A stretch of 64,000 nt of DNA from Alkalihalophilus pseudofirmus (GTDB lineage: Bacteria > Bacillota > Bacilli > Bacillales > Bacillaceae_D): positions 1,034,001 to 1,098,000 of the forward strand of contig NZ_CP117835.1 in NCBI RefSeq assembly GCF_029094545.1. Reading direction: 5' to 3'. A program made the position numbers and the translations under genes. The notes under the pieces were generated by a model. The model made no database searches. It was not told where the DNA came from and saw only the letters and a program-made list of their open reading frames with translations. Of the stretch, positions 25,854 through 35,041 are shown one piece after another (within the stretch, counting starts at the first letter, position 1; the number at the start of each line of letters is the position of its first letter).

Positions 25854-26474
25854 TTGATTGCTAATTGGCCAAAACATATTGTAGCGGTTATTTTAACTGG
25901 CATTGCTCTAATTGTAAGTGTAGTGTTATTTCTGCATTTTAGCAATATAGGGGAGGAGGAAATAGAAGAAATGAATTGGAATTTTGCTGAAGAGCTTGAA
26001 GAAGATAAACCAGAAATAGAAGCGGCAGCTGACCCTGGCGTTGTGACCGTTGATATGAAGGGTGCAGTTATGAGACCAGGAGTGTATCAATTACATGAAG
26101 GGAGCAGAGTATTTGAAGCGATTGAATCAGCAGGAGGGCTGCTGCCTGACGCGTTTGGTGACGGTATTAATTTAGCCCAGCTTTTAGTTGATGAAATGGT
26201 CATTTATGTTCCTTATTTAGGAGGAGAAGAGATTCCTTTAACGATGGGAGCAGAAACACAAAGTTCGAACGCAGCTGGCGCTAAAATCTCCTTAAATAAA
26301 GCGAGCCAATCGGAGCTCGAAACATTGCCTGGAATCGGACCGGCAAAAGCAGAAGCTATTCTCAGTTACAGGGAAGAACAAGGAGCTTTTCAGAGTGTAG
26401 AAGAGCTGATGAATGTATCGGGTATAGGGCCTAAGTCATTTGAGAAGCTTCAAGAATTAGTGACGGTACAATAA
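25854..26474 (+). CDS. comEA: Competence DNA receptor ComEA
   Basis: Membrane-anchored DNA-binding protein of the transformation apparatus. One N-terminal membrane helix (HIVAVILTGIALIVSVVLFL), a SLBB-like middle domain (VTVDMKGAVMRPGVYQL), and a C-terminal helix-hairpin-helix pair (LPGIGPAKAEAILSYREEQG, then VSGIGPKSFEKL). The start is set at a TTG because GGAGG is 8 nt upstream; the ATG at 25836 lies in front of that site. This gives 206 residues, like B. subtilis ComEA. Confidence 0.94.
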   Translation: MIANWPKHIVAVILTGIALIVSVVLFLHFSNIGEEEIEEMNWNFAEELEEDKPEIEAAADPGVVTVDMKGAVMRPGVYQLHEGSRVFEAIESAGGLLPDAFGDGINLAQLLVDEMVIYVPYLGGEEIPLTMGAETQSSNAAGAKISLNKASQSELETLPGIGPAKAEAILSYREEQGAFQSVEELMNVSGIGPKSFEKLQELVTVQ

Positions 26475-26540
26475 GTCATTGACTTCCTTTGTAACTGTTC
26501 TCTACACTAGTAGTGGCTACTATGCAAGGGGAGTGAAGAG

Positions 26541-27110
26541 ATGGAACGTATATCATGGGATCAATATTTTATGGCTCAAAGTCATTTATTAGCATTAAGA
26601 AGCACGTGCACCCGCCTAATGGTCGGTGCCACGATTGTAAGAGAAAAACGGATTATTGCAGGGGGGTATAATGGATCGGTTACTGGCAGTGATCATTGCA
26701 TTGACCAAGGATGTTATGTTGTTGATCATCACTGTATCCGAACGATTCACGCAGAAGTAAATGCACTATTACAATGTGCAAAATTCGGCGTGCCGACAGA
26801 GGGAGCTGAGCTTTATGTTACACATTTCCCTTGTGTGCATTGTACAAAATCCATTATCCAGGCTGGAATTAAAAAAGTATTCTATGCAAGTGATTATAAA
26901 AACCATCCATATGCCGTTGAACTTTTTAAAGAGGCTGGTGTAGAAGTATCACAAGTGGTGCTTGAAAACCCTGTTCTTGATATTCACCAAAATGAAAAAC
27001 AGGATTTAACAGAAACATTGTTAACCAAATTAAAAGGTCTTGGCATGAATGAGGCTGAATGGGAAGGTCTACGCGCCGAAGTGGATTCTCTATATCCGCC
27101 TAAATCATAA
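26541..27110 (+). CDS. comEB: ComEB deoxycytidylate deaminase
   Basis: Zinc-dependent dCMP deaminase, 189 residues. The zinc and proton-shuttle motif is TIHAEVNALL, followed by PCVHCTKSI; extra Cys and His residues (HCIDQGCYVVDHHC) form the second zinc site of dCMP deaminases. It sits between comEA and comEC as in B. subtilis, where it is not required for transformation. Confidence 0.94.
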   Translation: MERISWDQYFMAQSHLLALRSTCTRLMVGATIVREKRIIAGGYNGSVTGSDHCIDQGCYVVDHHCIRTIHAEVNALLQCAKFGVPTEGAELYVTHFPCVHCTKSIIQAGIKKVFYASDYKNHPYAVELFKEAGVEVSQVVLENPVLDIHQNEKQDLTETLLTKLKGLGMNEAEWEGLRAEVDSLYPPKS

Positions 27111-27119
27111 GGGGGGTCT

Positions 27120-29447
27120 ATGGTTTATAGTGTGATTGCTGCCATTTCTAGTGTGCTCGGTCTCGTTTTCACCTTAAAAGGGCCGAGCCTTTCTTTTTAT
27201 ATTGTCTGTATCGCTCTCCTGCTGTTGTTATGTATGCATGTTAAGTCTATACGAATCAATGGGTTGATTGCTGTAGGTTTGTTTAGTCTTTACGCAGGTA
27301 TAGGCACACTGGCAGAGGCGCGTCATGTATCGGTTTATTCAGGTGATGAGACAGTTATTGACGCTACTATCCACTCACTTGTTGATGTTGATGGTGATTC
27401 ATTATCTATGAAGGTAAAAAGCATACAAAATGAAATGATTCAAGTTCATGGATTTATTGAAAGTGAGGTACAGCAAGCTTTTCTTCGTAAGTTAGCTCCT
27501 GGAGACGTTTGCCGCATTGAAGGAAAATTACACTCTCCGCGTTCCCCCACAAATTTCTATCAATTCAATTATAAAACTTTTTTATACGAACAAAACATCC
27601 ACTGGATCATGACGCCGAATCTTTCCTCGCTTACGTGCAGGGCAAGCAGCTCCGGATTTTATTACAAAATGCAAGCATTTAGAAGTAAGCAAATCAAACA
27701 AATCGTAGAGGGGGCAGGGGAGAGCTCGGCAGGGATCATCGTTGCTTTAGTATTTGGTGAGAGGGTGTTTGTAGAAGAGGATGTTCTTCGAGCTTATCAA
27801 TCATTAGGTGTTATACATCTATTGGCGGTCTCTGGTCTGCATGTAGGGTTGGTTGTGTCTGTAATGTTCTTTATGCTGCTGAGGGCAGGAATTACCCGTG
27901 AGAGGGCGCTCGAGGCACTCTGTATAAGTTTACCCATCTATATGATTATTGCAGGCGGGGCACCCTCGGTCGTTCGTGCGTCGTTTATGACGATCATTGT
28001 ACTCTTATTTTTACGCTTTAAACAAACTGTGCCGCCTCTTATTCCGATTACGGCTGTATTTCTTCTTTATTTAGCGTTAAAACCGTTTGCGTTATTTCAG
28101 TTGGGCTTTCAACTCTCTTTTCTTACCTCGTTTGTTCTTATCCTTTCTGCACCAATCATCATGAATCGCTATTCGCATAATATTGCAAGGTTGGCAGCAG
28201 TGACGACACTCGCGCAGCTTGCATCTCTTCCGCTCATTCTCCTTCACTTTTATCAAGCTTCATTGCTTTCTCTTCTTCTTAATCTCATTTATATACCCTT
28301 TATATCTTTTATTGTCTTGCCATTAGCCTTTCTAGGCGTGCTTTGTTCATCTATCCTCCCCTCGAATATAAACGTTGCTTTTCTGCTTTTAGAAATCACG
28401 ATTCCTCCTGTGCATGAATGGCTGGTTCGTCTTGATGGCCTTTCATTATTTATGGTACGTACAGGTAAACCGAATGCAGTAGCTTTGTTTGGCTCCATCC
28501 TTTTGTTTACAGCATCCATCCTTTTGTGGGAAGCAGGGAAGAGAGGCTGGTGGAAACTGTTGATCTGCGGTCTTTTGTGGATTGTAATTAGTCAATGGGC
28601 AGGTCCTTTTTTAAAAAAGGAGGCCGTGGTGACGATGCTAGATGTTGGCCAAGGAGACAGCTTTATTATTGAGCTTCCGAGACGCCGTGAAGTGTATGTC
28701 ATTGATGCAGGAGGTACACTGCATTTCGCCAATGAGAAGTGGCGTGAGAGAAATTCTACTTATGATGTAGGCCGAGATGTAGTCGTTGATTATTTAAAGG
28801 CTAAGGGAATCCGAAAAGTTGATACGTTGATTTTGACGCATGGTCACATGGACCATATAGGAGGAGCTTTTGCGTTAGTAGATGAGGTGCCGATTAAGAA
28901 ACTTTTATATAGTGCAGGAACGGTAGAAGGAGAGTTTGAACAAGCGTTACTTCGGGAATTGTACGAGAAAGGTACTGAGATTCACTTTGTTTCGAAAGGC
29001 GATGCTTGGAAAGCTCAATCTTCTCGTTTTATCGTATTGTCTCCATCTGGTGATGAACAAGATTTAAATAACCGGTCTATTGTCCTTTTTGCAGAGATAG
29101 AAGGAGTAAAGCTGTTGTTTACAGGTGACCTCGAAGAAGAAGGGGAGAGGGTGTTGATTCAGGCTTTTCCTGATCTTCAAGCTGATATCCTGAAGGTTGG
29201 TCATCACGGCAGCAAAACATCAACCACAGAGGCATTTATAACGCAGGTTCAACCAAATATTGGGTTAATTTCAGCAGGACGAAACAATCGCTTTAATCAT
29301 CCACATCCAGAGGTAACCGAACGCCTTTTTGACCACAACATTCAGGTGATTAGAACGGACCTTCAAGGTGCTGTTCAATTGCATCTATACCAAGAAAAAA
29401 TGAAGATCATATTTTCCCCATATAAAAAAGCAGAGCAGCAAGATTAA
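27120..29447 (+). CDS. comEC: Competence DNA channel ComEC/Rec2
   Basis: Polytopic membrane protein that passes single-stranded DNA into the cytoplasm. Order: N-terminal DUF4131 region with OB-like part (residues ~1-190), the competence domain with many helices (ALVFGERVFVEEDVLRAY, then VSGLHVGLVVSV), and a C-terminal metallo-beta-lactamase domain (LDVGQGDSFII, THGHMDHIGG, HHGSKTST). 775 residues, full length. The start lies 9 nt after comEB, with AGGGGGG upstream. Confidence 0.95.
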   Translation: MVYSVIAAISSVLGLVFTLKGPSLSFYIVCIALLLLLCMHVKSIRINGLIAVGLFSLYAGIGTLAEARHVSVYSGDETVIDATIHSLVDVDGDSLSMKVKSIQNEMIQVHGFIESEVQQAFLRKLAPGDVCRIEGKLHSPRSPTNFYQFNYKTFLYEQNIHWIMTPNLSSLTCRASSSGFYYKMQAFRSKQIKQIVEGAGESSAGIIVALVFGERVFVEEDVLRAYQSLGVIHLLAVSGLHVGLVVSVMFFMLLRAGITRERALEALCISLPIYMIIAGGAPSVVRASFMTIIVLLFLRFKQTVPPLIPITAVFLLYLALKPFALFQLGFQLSFLTSFVLILSAPIIMNRYSHNIARLAAVTTLAQLASLPLILLHFYQASLLSLLLNLIYIPFISFIVLPLAFLGVLCSSILPSNINVAFLLLEITIPPVHEWLVRLDGLSLFMVRTGKPNAVALFGSILLFTASILLWEAGKRGWWKLLICGLLWIVISQWAGPFLKKEAVVTMLDVGQGDSFIIELPRRREVYVIDAGGTLHFANEKWRERNSTYDVGRDVVVDYLKAKGIRKVDTLILTHGHMDHIGGAFALVDEVPIKKLLYSAGTVEGEFEQALLRELYEKGTEIHFVSKGDAWKAQSSRFIVLSPSGDEQDLNNRSIVLFAEIEGVKLLFTGDLEEEGERVLIQAFPDLQADILKVGHHGSKTSTTEAFITQVQPNIGLISAGRNNRFNHPHPEVTERLFDHNIQVIRTDLQGAVQLHLYQEKMKIIFSPYKKAEQQD

Positions 29448-29462
29448 CTTGCTCCTCTGCTT
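29422..29462 (-). terminator. Terminator at the comEC end, better oriented for yqzM
   Basis: AAGCAGAG-C-AGCAAG pairs with CTTGCT-C-CTCTGCTT; the comEC stop is in the loop. The T run is on the minus strand (A6 at 29424-29429 on the +), so it favours ending the yqzM transcript. A second short hairpin GTACCAT/ATGGTAC lies at 29465-29482. Confidence 0.7.
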
Positions 29463-29506
29463 ATGTACCATTCAGATGGTACCTTTCATGCCTGTGTTTT
29501 TTCGGC

Positions 29507-29644
29507 TTAAAATCCTGAGAATACATCAACAATAGATGCAATGATAAAAATCGTTGCAAAGAAGCCAAAAGAAACAACAAAGGCAACACCAGAATCAATC
29601 GCATCATTACGCTTACTTTGTACGTCTTTTTCAAAATGATTCAT
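29507..29644 (-). CDS. yqzM: YqzM small membrane protein
   Basis: A 45-codon gene convergent with comEC, as yqzM is in B. subtilis. The translation starts MNHFEKDVQSKRNDAIDSGV and continues into one hydrophobic helix (FVVSFGFFATIFIIASIV). A ribosome site GGAGGGG lies 8-9 nt before the ATG. Function unknown. It is too short for most ORF cut-offs. Confidence 0.88.
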   Translation of the reverse strand: MNHFEKDVQSKRNDAIDSGVAFVVSFGFFATIFIIASIVDVFSGF

Positions 29645-30126
29645 CTGGCACCCCTCCTTTTTTCAACCTTTAGTATAAGCCAAGCCACCAAAAAAAGCTA
29701 TATCGATTCCTCAAACAATTATCCTTAATCAAGAAATGTTCAATAATTTGTTCATCTTGAGATGGATCTGCCTGCATTGTAAAGAGTTGTCACCTATAGT
29801 TTGAATCTGCATAGGATATCATAACTAGTGAAAGGCGGTCATGATTATCGTCATGAACGAGGGTACCCGGGATCTCGGATCATGACGTTTATCATAAATG
29901 GGGGTTTGGCACATGGGGGCCGGACCCCTTTCTCTTGTTTTCACTAACTAGCTTTGCAAAGTAAATGTACTCAATACACTTACTCAATATTTAACTTGTA
30001 ATGGCCAGCATTTTTTTCTAAGCTAAAGAAGGGTATCGAAAGTCAGCAGTCAATTATCGATTGACTACACCCATATATTATCCATAAATCGATAAGAATA
30101 TTGCAATGAAATTGGGGAATGTGTAA
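29645..30126. other. 482-bp gap between yqzM and holA
   Basis: No gene found. The left part is AT-rich. The middle (29841-29928) holds two nested hairpins listed separately. The right part, up to the holA start, has no clear sigma-A promoter; the ribosome site of holA is GGGGAAT-like and weak. Confidence 0.5.
29841..29928. repeat. Nested inverted repeats of unknown role
   Basis: A 16-bp inverted repeat (14 of 16 matching) at 29841-29856 and 29880-29895 encloses a CGAG/CTCG pair and the palindrome GGGTACCC. It is followed at once by a second, GC-rich hairpin with arms GGGGT and ACCCC (to 29928). The stretch is richer in G+C than its surroundings. It could be a dispersed repeat or an RNA. Confidence 0.5.
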
Positions 30127-31152
30127 ATGAATTACTTGCAAGCAAAAAAAGAGGTAAAAAATGGTAAGATTTCACCCGTTTATTTTATACATGGTACGCA
30201 ACAATTTTTGATTGAAGATTTTTCGCAGCAAGTATTAGATCAAGTAGTCGGTCAAGATGGATCAGATATGAATGTTATTACATATAGCTTTTCAGAAACG
30301 CCAATAGAGCTTGTTGTTCAAGAAGCGGAAACACTGCCATTTTTAGGGGCGAATAAAGTGGTTATTGTGAAAGATTTTCAAGCCGTTACCAGTCAAAAGC
30401 AAGACGTGAAAATCGAGCATGATATTGATGTGTTAATCAAATATATAGAAAATCCTTCTCCTGAGTCAACGCTCATCCTTGTTGCTCCTTATGAAAAGCT
30501 AGACGAACGGAAAAAAATTACAAAACGATTAAAAAAAGAAGCAACAGTTATTGAAGCTCTTCCATTTGATGACCGAATGATGAAGCAGTGGATAGAAGAG
30601 CAGACAGCTAGCCACCATATCCAAATAACAAAAGAAGCTCAGGAACGTTTGGTTGAACGGCTTGGATTTGACTTGCTTCTTGCAGCGTCAGAGTTGAAAA
30701 AGCTTGCCCTTTATGTAGGTGAGGGAGGAGAGATTACTCCGCGGGAGGTTGATTTACTTGTTGCTCGCACTCTTGAGCAAGATGTGTTTGCATTAATTGA
30801 TTTTGCTGTGAAAAAGCGTTTAGACGAGGCACTTGTCATATATCATGATTTGTTGAAGCAGAAAGAAGATCCATTAAAGATATTAGCGCTCCTTGCAAGA
30901 CAGTTTCGAATTTATTATCAAGTGAAGGGGTTAAGTAAACAAGCTTACTCACAAAAACAAATTGCAGCTCAATTAAAGCTTCACCCATATGCTGTTAAAC
31001 TTGCCAGCCAAAAGGTCAGTCAATTTGAGGAAAGATCACTTTTAACCCTTCTTGAAGCGGCAGCTGATACCGATTATGCGATTAAATCAGGAAAGATGGA
31101 GAAAGTGTTGGCGGTGGAATTATTATTAATGAAGATGACTCAAGATTTATAA
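30127..31152 (+). CDS. holA: DNA polymerase III subunit delta
   Basis: Clamp-loader subunit that opens the beta clamp. The 341-residue protein starts MNYLQAKKEVKNGKISPVYF and shows the family segments HGTQQFLIEDF and LARQFRIYYQVKGLSKQAYSQ. It is followed by a terminator shared with rpsT. Gene order comEC-yqzM-holA-rpsT-gpr matches B. subtilis. Confidence 0.94.
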   Translation: MNYLQAKKEVKNGKISPVYFIHGTQQFLIEDFSQQVLDQVVGQDGSDMNVITYSFSETPIELVVQEAETLPFLGANKVVIVKDFQAVTSQKQDVKIEHDIDVLIKYIENPSPESTLILVAPYEKLDERKKITKRLKKEATVIEALPFDDRMMKQWIEEQTASHHIQITKEAQERLVERLGFDLLLAASELKKLALYVGEGGEITPREVDLLVARTLEQDVFALIDFAVKKRLDEALVIYHDLLKQKEDPLKILALLARQFRIYYQVKGLSKQAYSQKQIAAQLKLHPYAVKLASQKVSQFEERSLLTLLEAAADTDYAIKSGKMEKVLAVELLLMKMTQDL

Positions 31153-31156
31153 TCAT

Positions 31157-31191
31157 AAAAAAACGACTCATTTTGTATGAGTCGTTTTTTT
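31157..31191. terminator. Bidirectional terminator between holA and rpsT
   Basis: A perfect stem of about 15 bp (core ACGACTCAT with ATGAGTCGT) with A7 and T8 flanks lies between the convergent genes. Confidence 0.95.
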
Positions 31192-31198
31192 TCGTTCA

Positions 31199-31465
31199 TT
31201 ATGCAGAAAGACCGTTAAGCTTTTTAGCTAGACGAGACTTTTGACGTGAAGCTGCATTTTTATGAATAAGACCTTTGTTTGCTGCTTTGTCAAGCTTTTT
31301 CGCTGCATCAACGAATGCTGCTTGAGCATTTTCTTGCTCACCAGCTTCCACTTTAGCTTCAAAGTTCTTGATAGCAGTACGTAGAGCAGATTTAACAGCG
31401 ATGTTTTGCGCACGACGCTTGTCGTTTGTTTTCACACGTTTAATTGCAGATTTAATATTTGGCAT
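31199..31465 (-). CDS. rpsT: 30S ribosomal protein S20
   Basis: An 88-residue basic helical protein that binds 16S rRNA. It starts [18 protein letters not shown] and ends with RLAKKLNGL. The start at 31465 has AGGAGGTGA upstream; the frame to 31489 is not used. Convergent with holA and divergent from gpr. Confidence 0.97.
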   Translation of the reverse strand: MPNIKSAIKRVKTNDKRRAQNIAVKSALRTAIKNFEAKVEAGEQENAQAAFVDAAKKLDKAANKGLIHKNAASRQKSRLAKKLNGLSA

Positions 31466-31574
31466 ACCTTTCACCTCCTGGTTAAACAACGATTGTCCTC
31501 TTTTGTAACCAGTCCATCTCTATGTTATGAACGGTTTCGCATCCTTTATTCAAGGCAGTGACGACACCCGTTGG

Positions 31575-31603
31575 CATCATCAATACAACAATCTGCATTC
31601 TAT
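31575..31603 (+). promoter_or_regulatory. Probable sigma-G promoter of gpr
   Basis: GCATC, 17 nt, then CATTCTA. The -10 matches the sigma-G/F consensus CATWHTA perfectly and the -35 matches GHATR in 4 of 5 positions. It lies 92 bp before the gpr start. gpr is a forespore gene in Bacillus. Confidence 0.55.
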
Positions 31604-31694
31604 CAAAAACAACGAACAAATGCAATAGAAAGAATGAAAACAAAAACCAATGGAGAAGCTATTTGCTAAGAGTAGAATGAGGAGGGTGATCCGA

Positions 31695-32819
31695 ATGCCT
31701 AAAGAATTAAACCTTGAACAATATCAAATACGCACTGATCTAGCTGTGGAAGCTCATCAGTTAGCAGTTGAAGAGCAAGAGAGAAAGGCTCCAGGAGAAC
31801 AAGAATCACAAAATGTCAGCGGTGTGCAGATTGAAGAAGAAGTGATTGATGATGTTAAAGTAATTAAAGTAATCATTGATGAAGTAGGAGCAAAGCGTCT
31901 TGGGAAAAAGCAAGGCTCATATTTAACATTTGAATCTCAGGGGATTAGAAAAAAAGATACTGACATTCAAGAAAAAATGGAAAGAGTTTTTGCAAGTCAG
32001 TTTCATCAGTTTATGACCGACATCGGAATCAAGGAAGAGGATACTTGTTTAGTTGTCGGCTTAGGGAATTGGAATGTAACACCTGATGCACTTGGTCCGA
32101 TCGCAGCTGAAAATTTACTGATTACTCGTCACCTGTTTGAGCTCGCACCTGAACAGGTTCAAGGAGGATATCGTCCTGTTAGTGCAGTCACCCCTGGAGT
32201 TATGGGGCTGACAGGTATTGAAACGAGTGATGTGATTTTTGGTATTATAGAAAAAACAAAACCTGACTTCGTGATTGCGATTGATGCCTTAGCGTCACGT
32301 TCCATTGAGCGAGTGAATGCGACGATTCAAGTTTCTGATACAGGCATTCATCCTGGAAGCGGGGTTGGAAACAAACGAAAAGAGCTGAGCAAAGATACGC
32401 TTGGGATTCCGGTTATTGCTGTTGGGATTCCAACGGTGGTCGATGCGGTGTCAATTACGAGTGATACGATTGATTATGTGTTAAAGCATTTTGGTCGCGA
32501 AATGAAAGAAGGTAATGCTCCGTCTCGTTCCCTTGCCCCAGCAGGGATGACATTTGGCGAGAAGCGGGTGTTAACGGATGAAGATCTGCCAAATGACGAG
32601 AAAAAGCAAACAATTCTCGGAATGGTCGGCACGCTTCCAGAAGAAGAGAAACGTCAGCTGATTAGAGAAGTCCTCTCTCCGCTTGGACATAATTTAATGG
32701 TCACTCCAAAAGAAGTTGATGTTTTTATTGATGATATGGCCAATGTCATTGCGCAAGGCCTGAACGCAGCTCTTCACAAAAAAGTGAATCAAGATAATGT
32801 TGGTTCCTACACACATTAA
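31695..32819 (+). CDS. gpr: Germination protease GPR
   Basis: Atypical aspartate-type protease (family A25) that degrades small acid-soluble spore proteins at germination. The N-terminus [19 protein letters not shown] aligns with B. subtilis GPR, where the propeptide is cut before TDLAVE; here this would be after R13. [29 protein letters not shown] and [11 protein letters not shown] are conserved blocks. The ATG at 31695 follows GGAGGGTGATC. 374 residues. Confidence 0.96.
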   Translation: MPKELNLEQYQIRTDLAVEAHQLAVEEQERKAPGEQESQNVSGVQIEEEVIDDVKVIKVIIDEVGAKRLGKKQGSYLTFESQGIRKKDTDIQEKMERVFASQFHQFMTDIGIKEEDTCLVVGLGNWNVTPDALGPIAAENLLITRHLFELAPEQVQGGYRPVSAVTPGVMGLTGIETSDVIFGIIEKTKPDFVIAIDALASRSIERVNATIQVSDTGIHPGSGVGNKRKELSKDTLGIPVIAVGIPTVVDAVSITSDTIDYVLKHFGREMKEGNAPSRSLAPAGMTFGEKRVLTDEDLPNDEKKQTILGMVGTLPEEEKRQLIREVLSPLGHNLMVTPKEVDVFIDDMANVIAQGLNAALHKKVNQDNVGSYTH

Positions 32820-32824
32820 TGCAG

Positions 32825-32857
32825 AAAGCCTCTTTCCATATGGGAAGAGGCTTTTAT
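32825..32857 (+). terminator. Terminator of gpr
   Basis: AAAGCCTCTTTCC pairs with GGGAAGAGGCTTT around ATAT, followed by TTAT. It is just beyond the gpr stop. Confidence 0.88.
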
Positions 32858-32983
32858 ATTGAGAAAATATGTCCCATTATAAAATTATACGTTCTACCCT
32901 GTCTCATAAAAGCATATATCTCAACTACAAGGTCTAATCATGTAAGTGTGCGTGTGGACAAGCAAACATGAAAGGATGAGAAG

Positions 32984-34255
32984 ATGCGAAGACGGGGATT
33001 TCATGGATTTACCGTAAAAGTCAATCGGACGAGCTTAAAACGTCTAGCTGCATTAATCATAGTTGGCGTGATGTCCCTTTTTATATTTACAGGTGTACTC
33101 ACTTCCTTTGAGCCGGGATATGGAATGGCTTCTTCCTCTATAAATCAATGGGCTAATGGTCTGGAAGGAGAAGACTTTGTTCACCTTCTTGGAATGGAGA
33201 ATCAGTATTTTAAACAAGAGCTTCCACCTGATGCTGAGGCTATGAGTCTCTCTGGTGTAGCGTTTCAAGTGGCGACAAGTATTAATCCGGATGATCCAAG
33301 AAGTCTGTTGGGGCGAGAGCTGCCAGGCTTTTCATTATTTGACGGCCAGATTATTGTAGCGGGTGAAGGAACAGATTATACAAACTTGCCGTTTGAGTCA
33401 GCTCCCCCTCTAGAAGTAATAATGGCAGAGCGTGAGGCGACAAAAGAAAGTTTGGCAAAGCTTGAGGAATTAAAGCAGGCAGGAGATAATCTGCAAGGCT
33501 CGACAGATGGCAGAAAAGTAGCGCATATTATTCATTCTCATAATACCGAATCTTTTTTACCAGAGCTTAAAACAGACGTAGTAAATGAAGCCTTTCATGG
33601 TGAGGTTAATATCACTTTAGTCGGAGAGAAGTTATCTCAAGAACTTGAAAAAAGAGGGATCGGAACAGAAATAGAGGAACGTGATGTGCAAGGTGCTCTA
33701 AAAAATAGAGGCTGGCAATACGCACAATCGTATGATGCATCTCGTGAATTTGTAAAAGAAGCCATAGCACAAAATGATGACCTGCAATTTTTCTTTGATC
33801 TTCACCGCGATACGCTCTCAAGGGATAAAACGACTGTAACCATAAATGGTGTTGAATATGGACGGACAGTATTTGTAGTAGGCGGGGATCATTCAAATTA
33901 TGAACATAATCTTAAATTAGCAGAAGAGCTGCATGACATGCTTGAAGAGAAATATCCTGGACTAAGCCGTGGGGTAATTTTAAAAGCAGGCCGAGGTACA
34001 AATGGTAAATTTAATCAAGATTTATCGAAACAATCAATGCTGGTTGAATTTGGCGGTGTGCATAACTCACTTGAAGAGGTCTATCGTTCTGCAGAAGCGC
34101 TGGCTGATGTGTTTGCTGATTATTATTGGAATGCAGAAGCGGTAGATGGGACAGACGATGTAGAAACAGAAGAAGCGGTGGATGGGACAGACGATGTAGA
34201 AACAGAAGAAGCGGTGGATGTAAGCGCAGCAGACGGAGAAGAGGAGGAAAAATGA
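32984..34255 (+). CDS. spoIIP: Stage II sporulation protein P (SpoIIP)
   Basis: Peptidoglycan amidase/endopeptidase that with SpoIID and SpoIIM drives engulfment. One N-terminal membrane anchor (LAALIIVGVMSLFIFTGVL), then the amidase domain with zinc-site segments IIHSHNTESFLPE, FDLHRDTLSR and VEFGGVHNS. 423 residues, longer than usual because the C-terminus carries two copies of a 12-residue acidic repeat. It overlaps yqxA by 4 nt. No clear sigma-E promoter could be fixed upstream. Confidence 0.94.
   Translation: MRRRGFHGFTVKVNRTSLKRLAALIIVGVMSLFIFTGVLTSFEPGYGMASSSINQWANGLEGEDFVHLLGMENQYFKQELPPDAEAMSLSGVAFQVATSINPDDPRSLLGRELPGFSLFDGQIIVAGEGTDYTNLPFESAPPLEVIMAEREATKESLAKLEELKQAGDNLQGSTDGRKVAHIIHSHNTESFLPELKTDVVNEAFHGEVNITLVGEKLSQELEKRGIGTEIEERDVQGALKNRGWQYAQSYDASREFVKEAIAQNDDLQFFFDLHRDTLSRDKTTVTINGVEYGRTVFVVGGDHSNYEHNLKLAEELHDMLEEKYPGLSRGVILKAGRGTNGKFNQDLSKQSMLVEFGGVHNSLEEVYRSAEALADVFADYYWNAEAVDGTDDVETEEAVDGTDDVETEEAVDVSAADGEEEEK
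34136..34219 (+). repeat. 36-bp in-frame tandem repeat in spoIIP
   Basis: Two 36-bp copies (34136-34171, 34172-34207) encode EAVDGTDDVETE twice; a 12-bp partial third copy (EAVD) follows. The two copies differ at one base. They extend the acidic tail of SpoIIP. Confidence 0.9.
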
Positions 34256-34623
34256 TGATTAAGAAACTGGTTTTTGTGATCATGTTCATACTCGTAACTT
34301 TGTTGCTTGGTTCTCTATTTGGCATTCAGCATATGAACGAAGAACTAGGGATCACAAAGCCAGTTCCTCTTGAACTCAAGGAGAGTGAAGCGGCAGGTGT
34401 CCCGTCAGAACCTGAGGTAATAAGTGCTAAAAAGGAACAGCCTGTAGATCCTAAAAGTCAATTAGTGGAAAAGCGCCAAAAAGCAGAAGATGTAGGAAGG
34501 TTTAACTTTTTTTCTGAGCTTGGCACAGGTGTTGCTGAAGGAGCAAACAGAATAAGCCGGATGGCACTTACCCAAGTGATGACATTTGTTCATGAAGTGT
34601 TAAATGGAGAGAGCAGCGAATAA
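34252..34623 (+). CDS. yqxA: YqxA, DUF3679 family
   Basis: A 123-residue protein with an N-terminal membrane helix (KKLVFVIMFILVTLLLGSLF) and a polar C-terminal part. Its place between spoIIP and lepA is the same as yqxA in B. subtilis; function unknown. The ATG overlaps the spoIIP stop (ATGATG) and follows GAGGAGG. The frame upstream of 34252 is a shadow of the spoIIP repeat. Confidence 0.85.
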   Translation: MMIKKLVFVIMFILVTLLLGSLFGIQHMNEELGITKPVPLELKESEAAGVPSEPEVISAKKEQPVDPKSQLVEKRQKAEDVGRFNFFSELGTGVAEGANRISRMALTQVMTFVHEVLNGESSE

Positions 34624-34645
34624 TAGCTGCTACTCTCTTTTTTCT
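34606..34645 (+). terminator. Terminator of spoIIP-yqxA
   Basis: AGAGAG-CAGC pairs with GCTG-(CTA)-CTCTCT, a stem with a small bulge, and is followed by TTTTTTC. It overlaps the stop of the minus-strand gene that follows. Confidence 0.75.
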
Positions 34646-34806
34646 TTTATGGGGATATTATCGATACATTCGTCGAAATAGGTGCGGATAAGGTTGTAGC
34701 GATCCCGGTTCACACCATCAATGATGTTTGAGAATAATTCTTTAGATCCGATTTCTTGTATGACATCTAATAATCTCATAAGTCGTTCAAATTCTTCTTT
34801 TGACAA
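34630..34806 (-). CDS. Small protein of unknown function between yqxA and lepA
   Basis: A 58-residue frame starting with TTG (MSKEEFERLMRLLDVIQ) and ending DNIPIKEKRE. AGAGGTGAG lies about 5 nt upstream of the TTG, and the whole frame looks helical and amphipathic. I do not recognise the family. It is convergent with yqxA and divergent from lepA. The good ribosome site and protein-like composition suggest a real gene; it is missed by ATG-only or 60-residue cut-offs. Confidence 0.6.
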   Translation of the reverse strand: MSKEEFERLMRLLDVIQEIGSKELFSNIIDGVNRDRYNLIRTYFDECIDNIPIKEKRE

Positions 34807-34968
34807 GGGCTCACCTCTTTAACAAACCTTTTAGTAATAACATATGATAATAAAAAAGACATGCTATAGGGACTTCCCTATTTCTGTAAAATAGATCATT
34901 TTAATAGAAAATAAAGATTGTTTTAATAGCAAATAAGTTAAGATTTTAGGCTAACCCTAATCTGTGTA

Positions 34969-34997
34969 TTGAAGACGGTCTAAACGATTGGTATAAT
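34969..34997 (+). promoter_or_regulatory. Sigma-A promoter of lepA
   Basis: TTGAAG, 17 nt, TATAAT, 44 bp before the lepA start codon. Confidence 0.8.
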
Positions 34998-35041
34998 GAG
35001 AAATAGTGTATATGGCACGATTTAGTAGGAGTGATCAATTT

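Noticed and set aside
34011-34325. 104-codon minus-strand ORF rich in Leu, Pro and His
   Set aside because: Shadow of the acidic repeat of spoIIP; the composition reflects the reverse complement of the repeat.
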